Origin: Acidobacteriaceae bacterium
GTDB taxonomy: Bacteria > Acidobacteriota > Terriglobia > Terriglobales > Acidobacteriaceae
Reading direction: 5' to 3'
DNA length: 64,000 bases
Assembly: GCA_027452245.1 (NCBI GenBank)
Contig: DAIDGW010000044.1
Location: 1 to 64,000, forward strand
Part shown: in pieces, positions 28,874 to 38,777 of the stretch
Position numbering within the stretch: position 1 is the stretch's first letter
Layout of the letters: the number at the start of each line of letters is the position of its first letter
Made by a program: the position numbers and the translations under genes
Notes under the pieces: generated by a model
Databases searched by the model: none
What the model was told of the DNA's origin: nothing
What the model saw: only the letters and a program-made list of their open reading frames with translations

Positions 28874-30775
28874 TCAGCTTCGAGTGTTGTGAAATTCCAG
28901 CAGCGACCTCGGGGAGAGCTTTTGAGTGAAAATTTCAGAGTTGCGAGACTGTTGCCGCAACATTGGTTCAACCAGTGCAGGCTCCACGGCGCGCGAGAAC
29001 AAGTATCCCTGCCCGAGTTCGCAGCCCAGACTTCGTAACTCTTCCAGTTGCGAGACGTTCTCGATAGCCTCGGCGGCGACCGTCATATTTAGTTTGTGAG
29101 CCAACGAAATGAGGAGTTCCAGGCGAATTCGTGATCGTTTATCGACCAGCATCTCTGCGATTAGCGTGGCATCGAGCTTGAGCTCGTCGAAAGGAAAATC
29201 CTGCAGTGTGCGGATCGAGCAGGGGCCGCGTCCGAAGTCATCCAGAATCAGGCGTACGCCCAATTTCTTCAGGTCTGCTGCAATCGCCGCGGTGCTTTTG
29301 GGATTCGCAGCTAGCACATCTTCCGTGATTTCCAGCTTCAAATGCCCGGGACTTAAGCCCGCTTTCTGGAGCGCCAATCTGATCCGGGAGGCAAGTCCAA
29401 TGTGGCTGAATTCTCTTACAGAGAGGTTTACAGTGACGGACAGAGGAACGTCGGGCGGCGAAAGCTGCTGCCACGAAGCAAGCTGCCGGAGTGATTCTGC
29501 CAACAGCCCTTCACCGACGGAGGTGAGCATCCCCATGTCTTCCGCGGCTTCGAGGAACTTATAAGGCGAGATGAGGCCTTGTTGGGGATGCTGCCAGCGC
29601 AACAATGCCTCCAAACTGACCACACGGCGGGAACAGAGCTCGACGATTGGCTGGTAATGAATACGGAATTCACCGTTGTTCTGGGCGAGGCGCAACTCAT
29701 TTTCCAGGCGCAGTCGGCTTTCCGCGCGCGAGTGCATCAATTCGTCATAGAGCTCACAGCGGCCTCCTCCGCGCGCCTGTGCGCGGCGCATCGCCGCCTC
29801 TGCATCGGCCAACACCTGGGCGGCTGACGCATGGCCAGAGGCCGCCATCGTAATCCCAATGCTGGTCGAGGTCCGAATCCAGTAGCTTTCGATCGAGAAG
29901 GCGTCACGAAACGCATTCTGGATGCCGTTGCTGACTCGCATTGCATCCGCCGGATCCGAGATGTTTTCGATGAACACTGCATTGACGTGGCCGCGCAGCC
30001 GGCATAGCAAAGGATCGCGGGGAGCAAATGCGGGCGTGCCGGTGCTATCGCAGAGGTCGCTCCGGAGACAGGATTGCAACCGCTTGGCTGCAGCAACAAT
30101 TAAGGCGTCGGCGAGCCGAGGACCGTAGGTCTCCTGAACCTGTGCGAAATCATCAAGGGCAATGAACAGCAGGGCAAAGGGTTTCCCATTCGTGCCCTGA
30201 GCTTCTGCCAGAGCCCGTTCCATGCGATTCACCAGAAGCTTCTGATTCGGGAGACCGGTTAAATTGTCGTGGAGCAGAGTTTGGTCAGCCCGTTCTTCGG
30301 CTTCTTTGCGATCGGTGATGTCACGATTCACGATCACAAGCTTGGCGACCCGGCCATGCTGATCGCGAATGGCGCTGGCCACCGATTCCAGAACTCTCCA
30401 TGATCCGTTCTTGTGCCGGACGCGGTATTCAAGTTTCCGTCCGACGCCGCTCGCGCGCGCCTCGCGCGCCGCCTCCAGCACTTTCAGTTTGTCTTCCGGG
30501 TGGATTTGCTCAAAGGATGAGGTTTGCTGCAGCTCCGCCGCTGAGTAGCCCAAAATTTTCGTGTAGGCAGGGCTGTTGTAGAGGCGATGCCCTTTCATAT
30601 CCACGAGCGCAATCATGTCAGCGGCATTTTCGGCCACAATCTGAAACAGTTCCTCGCGATTCCGCGAGGCGCGGCGTGACAGGAAAATTCGGATCTCTTG
30701 AAGAACAGCCACTGCAAGAAGTGCCGCGATTGCCCACGACGAGGCATAGTTCGAAATCAGCACGCACGCTTTCAT
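28874..30775 (-). CDS. PAS-GGDEF-EAL signalling protein, degenerate GGDEF
   Basis: The 633-residue protein has one N-terminal membrane helix (about 10-32), a PAS/PAC sensor (about 42-160), a GGDEF-family domain (about 170-345) and an EAL domain (about 360-605). The GGDEF signature is replaced by LRGHVNAV (near residue 262), so diguanylate cyclase activity is unlikely; it may bind GTP or act as a scaffold. The EAL motifs look intact: SLEALLRW, VNLSVREF, LEITEDVL, LILDDFGRG, DELKLD and AEAIE, so c-di-GMP phosphodiesterase activity is expected. It ends 6 bases from the GalT-like stop. No partner gene is evident. The signal sensed by PAS is unknown. Confidence 0.92.
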   Translation of the reverse strand: MKACVLISNYASSWAIAALLAVAVLQEIRIFLSRRASRNREELFQIVAENAADMIALVDMKGHRLYNSPAYTKILGYSAAELQQTSSFEQIHPEDKLKVLEAAREARASGVGRKLEYRVRHKNGSWRVLESVASAIRDQHGRVAKLVIVNRDITDRKEAEERADQTLLHDNLTGLPNQKLLVNRMERALAEAQGTNGKPFALLFIALDDFAQVQETYGPRLADALIVAAAKRLQSCLRSDLCDSTGTPAFAPRDPLLCRLRGHVNAVFIENISDPADAMRVSNGIQNAFRDAFSIESYWIRTSTSIGITMAASGHASAAQVLADAEAAMRRAQARGGGRCELYDELMHSRAESRLRLENELRLAQNNGEFRIHYQPIVELCSRRVVSLEALLRWQHPQQGLISPYKFLEAAEDMGMLTSVGEGLLAESLRQLASWQQLSPPDVPLSVTVNLSVREFSHIGLASRIRLALQKAGLSPGHLKLEITEDVLAANPKSTAAIAADLKKLGVRLILDDFGRGPCSIRTLQDFPFDELKLDATLIAEMLVDKRSRIRLELLISLAHKLNMTVAAEAIENVSQLEELRSLGCELGQGYLFSRAVEPALVEPMLRQQSRNSEIFTQKLSPRSLLEFHNTRS

Positions 30776-30900
30776 GGAGAAGGCTTCCTATCCAGATATC
30801 GGCAGGATGAAGAAGAAAATTAGTTCTGGCGGTTGGACGATACAAGCGAAGGTGGGAGCCTCAGCATGGTTGAGAAGCCCGCGGGGTACAATTCTCCAGT

Positions 30901-32181
30901 TTGACGATCCCCAAGCAAACCGGGCTTAACCTCCATCCTCGAGTCACGCGCGCCTTTGTACGCATATGCCTGGCCACGATTGTTGCCATGCATGCGTTCT
31001 TCCTTTGGCACGAGAGAGGACGCATCCGCAAAGGCGATCCGGATTTTACCGTCTTCTACACGGCCGGACGCATGCTGCGACAGGGACAGGCCCGCGCTCT
31101 ATATGACCTGCGCGCGCAATACGGCGTTCAGCGCGAATTCGCCGCCAATTGGGATATCCGCAAAGGCCCTCTGCCCTATATCCATCCTCCGTTCGAGGCG
31201 CTGCTGTTTCTGCCCCTGACATCTCTTACGTACGCTTCGGCTTTCCTGAGTTGGGAACTCGTCAATCTTGCGCTTCTGATAGGAATTGCGCTGTTGCTGC
31301 GCAAGTCGCAAGCCTTCCTGAACCGTATCCCCGTCTGGGAAATCGTATTAGCCTTCTTCGCATTCTTCCCGGTGTTCACGAACTTCCTCCAGGGACAAGA
31401 CGCAATTCTTCTTCTCTTTCTTTGCACCCTCGGATTTGTGTTGCTGCAAAGAGAATCGGAGATTGCCGCCGGAATCATCTTCGGACTCGGACTATTCAAA
31501 TACCAGTTCACGATTCCCTTGTTGCTCATCCTCGCCCTGTGGAAGCGAAGCAGAGTTGTCGCAGCGTTTGTTGGAACGGGCGCTTTTCTCGCCATCGTCT
31601 CGCTCGCGATGGTTGGCTGGAAAGGCATGGCGGAATATCCCTCGTTGGTATTGCAGGTGGCGCAAGAAGCCGGCAGGGGACAGGTTCCTTATGGCCTGAT
31701 GCCCAATCTGCTTGGGCTGGAGCTGGGCTGGAAACTGGCTGACCGTTTTGGACTGCCTCTTCGGCTGATCGTGCTGGCCGTTTCAGCGGGATTGATTGCG
31801 ATTGCGGGCAGAGTCGGGGATTCGCGTACAAGTCCAAGAACGTTTTCCCTGAGCTTTGCTCTGGCGGTCGTCACTTGCGTGCTCGTTAGCTATCAGGCCA
31901 GTTCTCATGACCTCTGTCTGCTGCTGTTGCCACTGGCCCTTGTCGCGGACTGGGTGAGTTCGTATTCCCGGCGATTCTCGTGGCCCCAGGTCCGGCTGCT
32001 CGTTCCCGTCTTGCCGCTTCTGTTCAGCCCGCTATGGATATTTCTGTGGCTGGTCTGGCACAAGACCAACCTGCTGGTGATCCTGCTGCTTTGGTGGGGA
32101 TGGGAAATTCACCGGGTACTCCGCGACCTTCGCTTGCAGGAGGTGGCTATTTCAGCGGGATTGCAGGATCCGGAGCCTTAG
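30901..32181 (+). CDS. GT87-like polytopic glycosyltransferase
   Basis: The 426-residue integral membrane protein has about ten membrane segments. The first periplasmic loop has the GT87 (DUF2029) pattern: KGDPDFTVFYTAGRMLRQGQ (about 40-59), with the conserved Asp followed by Phe-Tyr, then YIHPPFEALLFLPL. GT87 enzymes use polyprenyl-phosphate sugars, mostly mannose in actinobacteria; substrate in Acidobacteriota is not established. The start is a TTG; an ATG at residue 28 lies inside the first helix, so the TTG is preferred. It converges on the next gene with a 35-base overlap of 3' ends. Confidence 0.8.
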   Translation: MTIPKQTGLNLHPRVTRAFVRICLATIVAMHAFFLWHERGRIRKGDPDFTVFYTAGRMLRQGQARALYDLRAQYGVQREFAANWDIRKGPLPYIHPPFEALLFLPLTSLTYASAFLSWELVNLALLIGIALLLRKSQAFLNRIPVWEIVLAFFAFFPVFTNFLQGQDAILLLFLCTLGFVLLQRESEIAAGIIFGLGLFKYQFTIPLLLILALWKRSRVVAAFVGTGAFLAIVSLAMVGWKGMAEYPSLVLQVAQEAGRGQVPYGLMPNLLGLELGWKLADRFGLPLRLIVLAVSAGLIAIAGRVGDSRTSPRTFSLSFALAVVTCVLVSYQASSHDLCLLLLPLALVADWVSSYSRRFSWPQVRLLVPVLPLLFSPLWIFLWLVWHKTNLLVILLLWWGWEIHRVLRDLRLQEVAISAGLQDPEP

Positions 32182-33031
32182 ATTTTCGCAGCAAGACCAC
32201 GCACAGCATCGGCAAGTAGAGCGAGATCACAGCCCACCGGCCCACCTCGGTGAAACTATGCGGCATGTGATACCAGCGCCAGACGCCTGCTCCCCAACTG
32301 GCAAGGACGGTCCACAGGATTTCTCGGCGCGTTTTTGGAATGAGCCAGAGAATGAAGGCGTCAAAAAACCAGCGCTGCGGCATGAGAGCCATGAGGAACA
32401 ACAGCCACGCGTCACGGTTCCGAAAACGCCACAGACTCAATACCAGCAGGGGCCCGGGCAACACGAGAAGCGGAATGAAGTGTTCGTAATTGTGCCATTG
32501 ATGGATCCAGAGCAGGGGCCATTTGGGCAGCAGGGCGAGACTGATTGCGGCAACTGCGATGCAGGCAACCACCCCGCGGCGGGTTGCATGCGTGAGGAAT
32601 ACCGGAATGCCGATCTGGGGCTTCGCCATGGTGAGGGGAAGAAGCAGCGGGAAGAAAGCTGCGGCTGCGATGACCGCCGACCACTGCACCGTCAGGATTC
32701 CTGCCCAGTACGGGTATGCGAGCAACACAAACAGGCGTGTGTATCCATGTCGGGTCAGTCCCAGAGACAGTGCGAACGAACTCAGGCCCCAGAACACTCC
32801 GGCCGCGATTTCCGGGGACATGCGCAAGAAGGGAAGGGCGAACAATGCGGCAGTAAAGGGGTACTGTTCGAGCGGCGTATCGTATGGGTTCTTGTGCGCG
32901 ATGAGCGCGTGCCCCAAATGCAGCGCCCAGCGGAAATCGGCGGCATCCTGATGGAAGTGCCGCATCAGAAACCAGCAGAATATGCCGCTGACCAAGCCGA
33001 TCAGCGTGGAAACTGCGATTCGCCCTCGCAT
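32147..33031 (-). CDS. GT87-like polytopic membrane protein, shorter
   Basis: The 294-residue membrane protein has about eight hydrophobic segments. The start region carries AADFRWALHLGHALIAHKNP followed by YPFTAALFALPF, a layout parallel to the loop of the two flanking GT87-like proteins, so it is probably a diverged, shortened relative. The basic C-terminus (LLRKSKAPDP) is cytoplasmic by the positive-inside rule. Gene orientation is opposite to its two neighbours, which suggests local rearrangement. Its 3' end overlaps the previous gene by 35 bases and its start lies about 40 bases from the start of the next gene, so their promoters must overlap. Confidence 0.7.
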   Translation of the reverse strand: MRGRIAVSTLIGLVSGIFCWFLMRHFHQDAADFRWALHLGHALIAHKNPYDTPLEQYPFTAALFALPFLRMSPEIAAGVFWGLSSFALSLGLTRHGYTRLFVLLAYPYWAGILTVQWSAVIAAAAFFPLLLPLTMAKPQIGIPVFLTHATRRGVVACIAVAAISLALLPKWPLLWIHQWHNYEHFIPLLVLPGPLLVLSLWRFRNRDAWLLFLMALMPQRWFFDAFILWLIPKTRREILWTVLASWGAGVWRWYHMPHSFTEVGRWAVISLYLPMLCVVLLRKSKAPDPAIPLK

Positions 33032-33071
33032 GAAGTGTTTTCGCGCCCCTCAAGTTGTAACATGAGACGGC

Positions 33072-34412
33072 TTGATCTCAACCGCTTCCACGACTTCGCG
33101 CCTCTCCGCGAAACTGTCGTTTCGCCGCAGCCTGGCATTTGTGCTCATCGCTGTTTTTGCGGGAGCGAGCACGTGGGTTTACACGGATCTCATTCTCAAG
33201 CCGGTGCAGCTCGCCGAGGCTCGCACCCACGGCCGCCCACGCGGCAATCTTTCAGATTTGTACCCGCGTTGGCTCGGCGCCCGCGAACTCCTGCTGCACA
33301 GGCGCAACCCCTATCGCCGGGATGTCACCCTTGAGATCCAGCAGGGATACTACGGACGCGAACTGGATGCCTCGCGGCCCTACGATCCGAAAGATCAGCA
33401 GGCGTTTGCCTATCCCGTATATGTAGTTTTTCTTCTGGCGCCGCTCGTTGCGCTGCCTTTCTCTACCGTTCAGATTCTCTTCCATTGGCTATTGATAGCG
33501 TTGGTCGCTGCCACTGTCCCGCTTTGGTTGGGTGTCCTGGGCTGGCGATTGCCCGCACTCTCGCAGCTTGCTTGCATGGCACTTCTTCTTGGCTGCTTCC
33601 CCGCAGTGCAGGGAATCAAGCTGCAGCAGCTTACGCTGCTCGTGGCTGCTTTGCTCGCCGGTTCGCTGTTCTGCATGGTTCGGGGATGGCTGGTTGCTTC
33701 GGGGGTGCTTCTGGCCTGCGCGTCCATCAAGCCGCAACTGGTCTGGCCGCTGACGATCTGGCTTGTTGTCTGCGCGCTCGCGGATTGGAAGCTGCGCCGC
33801 CGATTTCTGATCGCTTTTGGCATAACGATGGCTGTTTTTTTTGCTGCCGCCCAGATCGTTCTGCCGGGCTGGCTATGGATGTTTCTGCACGCCATCGGTG
33901 AGTACCGCGCCTACACGCAGAGCACCTCGGTGCTCGACGAACTCGTCAATTGGGGACTGGGACCTTATGGCGGTGGCGCGCTGGCAGCGCTCGGGGTCGG
34001 GTTAACGGCCTGGGTTCTCTGGGGTGCCCGCAAAGCCGCGTGGATGGAGAATTTTGGGGCACTGGCTGCGCTGGTACTCGCGCTCACCATTCTGATTGTG
34101 CCCATGTATGCCCCCTACAATCAGGTTCTGCTTATCCCTGCAGTCTTGTACTTGTGGAAAGAACGACGATGGCTTTTGGGATCGCCTTTCAGGCAGATAC
34201 TTTTCATATTCGCGGCTTTCGTCCTGGTCTGGCCCTGGATCGCTACCATTGCTTTGTCACTGGCCTTATTGTGGTCTCCGGATCGTGTCTATCCGCTGTG
34301 GCGATTGCCTCTGTACAGCACCTTTGCCGTTCCGGTTCTCGTATTCGTTTTAACAGTCTGGATCAACCAGAACCACCACCCTGCCTTGCGAGCCAGTGAG
34401 TCGACAGAGTAG
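33072..34412 (+). CDS. GT87-like polytopic glycosyltransferase
   Basis: The 446-residue integral membrane protein has about ten segments and the same family layout as the protein at 30901-32181: RGNLSDLYPRWLGARELLLH (about 57-76), where the acidic residue and Tyr are at the expected loop position, then RRNPYRRDV and FAYPVYVVFLLAPL. Start is a TTG at 33072; no ATG occurs in frame before the first helix. It is divergent from the shorter GT87-like gene and precedes the FHA phosphatase by 53 bases. Substrate unknown; cell-envelope or exopolysaccharide glycosylation is the likely area. Confidence 0.8.
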   Translation: MISTASTTSRLSAKLSFRRSLAFVLIAVFAGASTWVYTDLILKPVQLAEARTHGRPRGNLSDLYPRWLGARELLLHRRNPYRRDVTLEIQQGYYGRELDASRPYDPKDQQAFAYPVYVVFLLAPLVALPFSTVQILFHWLLIALVAATVPLWLGVLGWRLPALSQLACMALLLGCFPAVQGIKLQQLTLLVAALLAGSLFCMVRGWLVASGVLLACASIKPQLVWPLTIWLVVCALADWKLRRRFLIAFGITMAVFFAAAQIVLPGWLWMFLHAIGEYRAYTQSTSVLDELVNWGLGPYGGGALAALGVGLTAWVLWGARKAAWMENFGALAALVLALTILIVPMYAPYNQVLLIPAVLYLWKERRWLLGSPFRQILFIFAAFVLVWPWIATIALSLALLWSPDRVYPLWRLPLYSTFAVPVLVFVLTVWINQNHHPALRASESTE

Positions 34413-34465
34413 TCTGACACCACCGGCACAGAGCGTCATATTCTGCCGGGAAACCACTATCTTCC

Positions 34466-36157
34466 ATGACTCTGACCGCAATCAGTTCGTCGCATTCCAG
34501 TTCCGGTTCCGGCATTTTTCCTGCCTTGATTTTCGTGCAGGGCAATGAGCAAAAGAACATTGTTCTCAATCGAACGCCCTTCACCATCGGACGGAAGGCG
34601 GACAAAGACCTGGTCATCGCCGACCCTCGCGTTTCCCGCGATCATGCGCAGATCCTGCAGGAAGATGGGATCTTCTTCCTCCTGGACGAGGGCAGCAAAC
34701 ATGGAACGTTCGTCAACGGCGAGCGCATTCAGCGGCAGAAACTGGAACGCAACGATCGCCTGGAATTCGGGGCGCGTGACTCGGCCTACCTGATTTTCAA
34801 TCCGGCGCAGGCGTCGTCGAATACCGCCAGGGAATTTCTAAGCCAGATTTCGGTCATCAAGATCCCGCAGGAAAACGAAGCGGCCGACCTGCAAAAACTT
34901 AAAGTCTTTCTTGAGGCGGCGCGCAAGCTTAACACAGCCGGTGTTCTCGGCGAGATCCTGCTGACGATGCTCGACACCACGTTGCAATTAACGCACGCCG
35001 AACGCGCCTACGTATTCCTTAAGGGCGAGGATGGCAAGCTGCGGTTGTCGGCAGGAAGGAATCAAAAGGGAGAGTCGCTGCTCGACGACACGACCATATC
35101 GCACTCAATTGTTGAGGAGTCGATGCGGTCCAATTCCGAGTTCGTTCTGACCGATACCAGCCAGTCCGCGGATCTCTCCGGACGGAAGAGTATCGTGGCG
35201 TACGATCTGCGAAGTGTCATCTGTATTCCGCTTCGCAAATTGCAGGTTCAGGCCACACGGGAACAGCAGACCCCGGTGCCGGTTGCGGGAGCGGAAGTGA
35301 TGGGCGCCCTCTACATGGATTCCCGATTTGCCTCCCGAGGCATGACCGATGTCGACAAAGACATCCTCCACGTAATCGCGACAGAAGCCGGATCGCTGAT
35401 CGAAAATGCGCGCCTGGTGCAGGCCGAGGAAGAATCACGCCGCTATCAGCAGGAATTGGCCATCGCCGCCAGCATTCAACAACGGCTGATGCAGGTGAAG
35501 ATTCCCGAGGTGCCTTTTGCCCAGTTCGATGCCCGCAATCTTCCTTGCCGCCAGATTGGGGGAGATTTTTACGATGCCATCAGCACAAAAGACGGCTTAG
35601 TGGTCGTACTCGCGGACGTGAGCGGCAAAGGAGTTTCGGCGGCACTGCTGGCGTCCACTCTGCAGGGCCTCATCTATTCCCACTTGAGCGCGGGCATGGC
35701 CCTGGTTGATGTGGTCAGCTGCGTGAATCGCTTTTTCACTGAGAAATTGGTGGGCGAGAAATACGCCACATTGTTACTGGCCCGTCTGCGCCGCGATGGC
35801 GAGTTGGAATACATAAATTGCGGTCATGTTCCGCCTTTGCTGGTGTGCGGCAATGAAGTGATCCGGCCTACCCATGGCAACGTGCCCGTAGGCCTTCTCG
35901 CGGGGGCTGCCTTCGAAAGTGCTTCTTGTCAGATGAAGTCTGGCGATCGATTCATTCTCGTAACGGACGGGGTGACGGAAGCAGAAAACCCCGCGGGCGA
36001 ATTCTTCGACGATTCGCGGCTGGAGGCCATCGCGAAAAAAACGCCTACGTTGGGAGCCATTCTGTCAGCCGTCACTGAGTTTTGTGCCGGGAACCCGTTG
36101 AGCGACGATTGCACCGTAGTTGAACTGCTTTACTCGACCGCGGAGGCCGCCGCTTAA
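34466..36157 (+). CDS. FHA-GAF-SpoIIE-type PP2C phosphatase
   Basis: The 563-residue cytosolic protein combines three signalling domains. An FHA domain (about 30-110: TPFTIGRKADKDLVIADPRV, SRDHAQI, GSKHGTFVNGE) binds phosphothreonine. A GAF domain (about 140-315) follows. A PP2C/SpoIIE domain (about 350-560) carries QIGGDFYD, LADVSGKGVSAALLAS, FILVTDGVTEAEN and SDDCTVVEL, with the acidic metal ligands in place. Such proteins dephosphorylate anti-sigma factor antagonists and open partner-switching pathways. No anti-sigma or STAS gene is next to it. FHA suggests control by a Ser/Thr kinase; the kinase at 60776-63154 is a possible but distant partner. Confidence 0.93.
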   Translation: MTLTAISSSHSSSGSGIFPALIFVQGNEQKNIVLNRTPFTIGRKADKDLVIADPRVSRDHAQILQEDGIFFLLDEGSKHGTFVNGERIQRQKLERNDRLEFGARDSAYLIFNPAQASSNTAREFLSQISVIKIPQENEAADLQKLKVFLEAARKLNTAGVLGEILLTMLDTTLQLTHAERAYVFLKGEDGKLRLSAGRNQKGESLLDDTTISHSIVEESMRSNSEFVLTDTSQSADLSGRKSIVAYDLRSVICIPLRKLQVQATREQQTPVPVAGAEVMGALYMDSRFASRGMTDVDKDILHVIATEAGSLIENARLVQAEEESRRYQQELAIAASIQQRLMQVKIPEVPFAQFDARNLPCRQIGGDFYDAISTKDGLVVVLADVSGKGVSAALLASTLQGLIYSHLSAGMALVDVVSCVNRFFTEKLVGEKYATLLLARLRRDGELEYINCGHVPPLLVCGNEVIRPTHGNVPVGLLAGAAFESASCQMKSGDRFILVTDGVTEAENPAGEFFDDSRLEAIAKKTPTLGAILSAVTEFCAGNPLSDDCTVVELLYSTAEAAA

Positions 36158-36187
36158 TGCAATTCAGGTCGATCGCCTCGCGGTCCG

Positions 36188-38593
36188 TCATTCCACGGAG
36201 ACAGAATAGTTTGTTCCCTCCCATCGATTCTGGCTCGGCCAAAAGAACGTAAACACAACCTTGCCGCCCGTTGGTAACGATGCTGTCGGTAAATCGAGCG
36301 TATACGTGCCCAATCCACTGTCTTTCGTCGGGGAGTCCTGATAGCTCTTCCAATCGTCAATTGACCAGTGCACGACTGCCGGAGCAAGCAGGACAATGCG
36401 AAGGGTCTTATTTCGTGGCACCGTCCGCGTCTTGTTGTTGAATCGCCAGCCAAAGATCCGCCGCACTGGCTTTTCTACTTGATACCTTTGGACAGTCTGC
36501 GGAGGCTGGTCAAAGATTCTTCCATCCCGAATGGAGCGGCGCAGTTTCACATATTCGGAATGCGCCCACACCAGCGGACAGGCCGACCCCGATGGCTTGC
36601 CCCGATACAATTCAAGCGCCGGAATATCGGCCGCGTCCCAGACCTGCTCGGGAAGCAATCGGCTTTGCCCGGCAACTGAATGCTCCATGACGGTAAGCAT
36701 GGCCTCCGCCTCGTCGCTGAACCCCGATGCCAGCGCATAATGCCCCCGTTCCCCAGCCAATAACGGCCAGGGCCGCCCGATGCCAGTGCCGTCAAAGGGC
36801 GAACCGTCGTTGTGCTCCCCATAACCGTCGCCGTTGTAGCGATACCAGCAAGGGCCCTGGGGCAGTTCGACGGTTAGCAAAGCATCGATCACTCGCAAAG
36901 TGTTCAGAATCCGGGGATCGTCCGGCGCACGCAGCCCAAACCTCACGAGTGCAAGCGAATCCGGGCTCACCATGTGGTAAGCACGATCCTGACTCTCTCC
37001 CGGAGGCCGGTTCTTTATCGGAACAAAGCCTTGTGTGGGGGAAGCCGCGCCGTCGGTATCCGGCGGAGCGATGCGCACGTAATATCCCTCAACCCCCAGT
37101 TTCTGTGCCAGGTCGCCTCCGCTGGCGTAAACCCAGCGTTCAATATTGTCGTTCCAGGCGTCCGCGGTATCTCGTAATGTCTGAGCTTGCTCATGGTGTC
37201 CGGTGAGGTCCGCTAGCTCAGCGGCCGCCAGCAGGGCAGAGATCTCAACCGACAAGGTGAATGGAGAATAGCCGGCGTCCTCCTCCCAGCGATCCTGCTG
37301 CGTAACCGGGCCGTTGCGCACAATAAAGCCGGCCGCCTTCAGAGCCATCGGCCACCAGCGCTCCAATTTCCCCAACTCCTTTGGCGCTTCTCTTCGCAAT
37401 AGATCAATCAGAAGGATGGGGAACGCGGCCTCATCCATCTGAATGCCGCTCCAGTAAGATCGTCCGTCGAGCCAGAGATTCTGTGCCCAGTTGCCCTCTG
37501 CTTCCTGCGTCGATTCCAGGTAGCGAAGGACACGCAGTGCGTCGTTGACCGCGCCCGCAGCCAGGAGCGCACCTGCCGTCTCCACCAGATCCCGCGGCCA
37601 GACCAGGTGATATCCGCCTAAGTCCTCATCGCCTTTATTGAATCCCCAGGGAATCGACAGGCTCGCAATCACTCCTCCCAGAAAATCCTTGGATTCGTGG
37701 CTGCGTATGACGGCAGTCGAAGCCCGATACAAATCCAGTTTCCGCGCTGGCTTATCGAGATCCAGGAGCGTCTTCTGCCAATTTCTCCACTGGGCGATGT
37801 AGTGCTCCCGAAGTTCTTCATAGTCTTCAGCCAGCGTGGACCGAACCTGTTGGCCGGCTTCGGTCCAAATTCCTCCAAAGCCCAAAGCCAGAACAAACTC
37901 ACCCCCGCATCCTTCCAGGTCGAGTTCGCCGGTGAAGGCAATGTTGCCGTTTTCGGCGCGCGTATATTCCCAACGCAACTCTCCGTGCTGCGATAAGTCC
38001 TGCCAGCCGTCGGACACGCCGACATACCCCACCGACATTTTTTTCCAGGGCGTGGATGAGGCCAGAGCCAGCGTGGTTCCGTCATGTTCGGCAAAGAACA
38101 TCGGAACTCCCTTGTAATCTCCCATCCACCCGGTGTTGCCATAGCCGCAGTTCGCCAGGTGAGGAGAGAGCAGCGCGTGCAGGCGATAATCTGCCAGCTT
38201 TCCCTGCAGCGGTTCAAATCGAATTTTCTGCAGAACAACGTTTCGATATGGATCGCTAAGGACTTCCTTATGAATGCGATAGCGCCCGCTTCTGCAAGTA
38301 TTAATTAAGTCGTAAGCCGGAACCCCGGGCTCAAAGGGACGGTTCTCAAAATCGCAGTGACGCTTTTCTTCCGAGAAGAACCGGTTGCCATCGGTGACCA
38401 GAAAACCCATGTCACGCGTGCAGGCCTGATCTACGCGGGGAAAATAGACTTCATTCAGGATGCCGTGACTTAAAGTGAACCAGACCTTGCTGTGCTGGTT
38501 GAGGGCGGTACCCACGCCAGTTTTGGCGCTGGAGGTCCAGCGCGGAGGAATCCCAGGCGCGCCCGGAGCGTGTCGAATCGGAGAGTCTGTCAT
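36188..38593 (-). CDS. GH15 glucoamylase / glucodextranase-like
   Basis: The 801-residue protein has an N-terminal beta-sandwich (about 1-270), the (alpha/alpha)6 GH15 catalytic domain (about 290-700) and a C-terminal beta-rich domain (about 710-801) with a starch-binding-like WSIDDWKSYQDSP stretch. The substrate-binding block GDEDLGGYHLVWPRDLVE (about 318-335) is followed by the general acid region SGIQMDEAAFPILL (Glu near 385) and the base region LVWAHSEYVKL (Glu near 679). GH15 enzymes release beta-glucose from alpha-glucan ends. No signal peptide is seen, so a cytoplasmic role in glycogen or maltodextrin use is likely. It converges on the FHA phosphatase with 30 bases between the stops. 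Confidence 0.93.
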   Translation of the reverse strand: MTDSPIRHAPGAPGIPPRWTSSAKTGVGTALNQHSKVWFTLSHGILNEVYFPRVDQACTRDMGFLVTDGNRFFSEEKRHCDFENRPFEPGVPAYDLINTCRSGRYRIHKEVLSDPYRNVVLQKIRFEPLQGKLADYRLHALLSPHLANCGYGNTGWMGDYKGVPMFFAEHDGTTLALASSTPWKKMSVGYVGVSDGWQDLSQHGELRWEYTRAENGNIAFTGELDLEGCGGEFVLALGFGGIWTEAGQQVRSTLAEDYEELREHYIAQWRNWQKTLLDLDKPARKLDLYRASTAVIRSHESKDFLGGVIASLSIPWGFNKGDEDLGGYHLVWPRDLVETAGALLAAGAVNDALRVLRYLESTQEAEGNWAQNLWLDGRSYWSGIQMDEAAFPILLIDLLRREAPKELGKLERWWPMALKAAGFIVRNGPVTQQDRWEEDAGYSPFTLSVEISALLAAAELADLTGHHEQAQTLRDTADAWNDNIERWVYASGGDLAQKLGVEGYYVRIAPPDTDGAASPTQGFVPIKNRPPGESQDRAYHMVSPDSLALVRFGLRAPDDPRILNTLRVIDALLTVELPQGPCWYRYNGDGYGEHNDGSPFDGTGIGRPWPLLAGERGHYALASGFSDEAEAMLTVMEHSVAGQSRLLPEQVWDAADIPALELYRGKPSGSACPLVWAHSEYVKLRRSIRDGRIFDQPPQTVQRYQVEKPVRRIFGWRFNNKTRTVPRNKTLRIVLLAPAVVHWSIDDWKSYQDSPTKDSGLGTYTLDLPTASLPTGGKVVFTFFWPSQNRWEGTNYSVSVE

Positions 38594-38777
38594 TATTAAT
38601 TTTTTCCCAGATTGGCTTTTCCAAAATCGATTGTTCCCAGAACCGCTAGTGATACGATGCTTCTAGGGTGGCGTCCCTACAACAATTTACTGAATTTCTA
38701 GCATCAAAGTAACAAAGGGGTCGAAGGCACCCATTCTGCCGATCTTTCCGGTGCCGGGACTGCACCCACACACATCC

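Noticed and set aside
32258-33334. Long open frame antisense to the shorter GT87-like gene
   Set aside because: Low-complexity Gln/Gly/Arg-rich translation typical of a mirror frame of a membrane protein.
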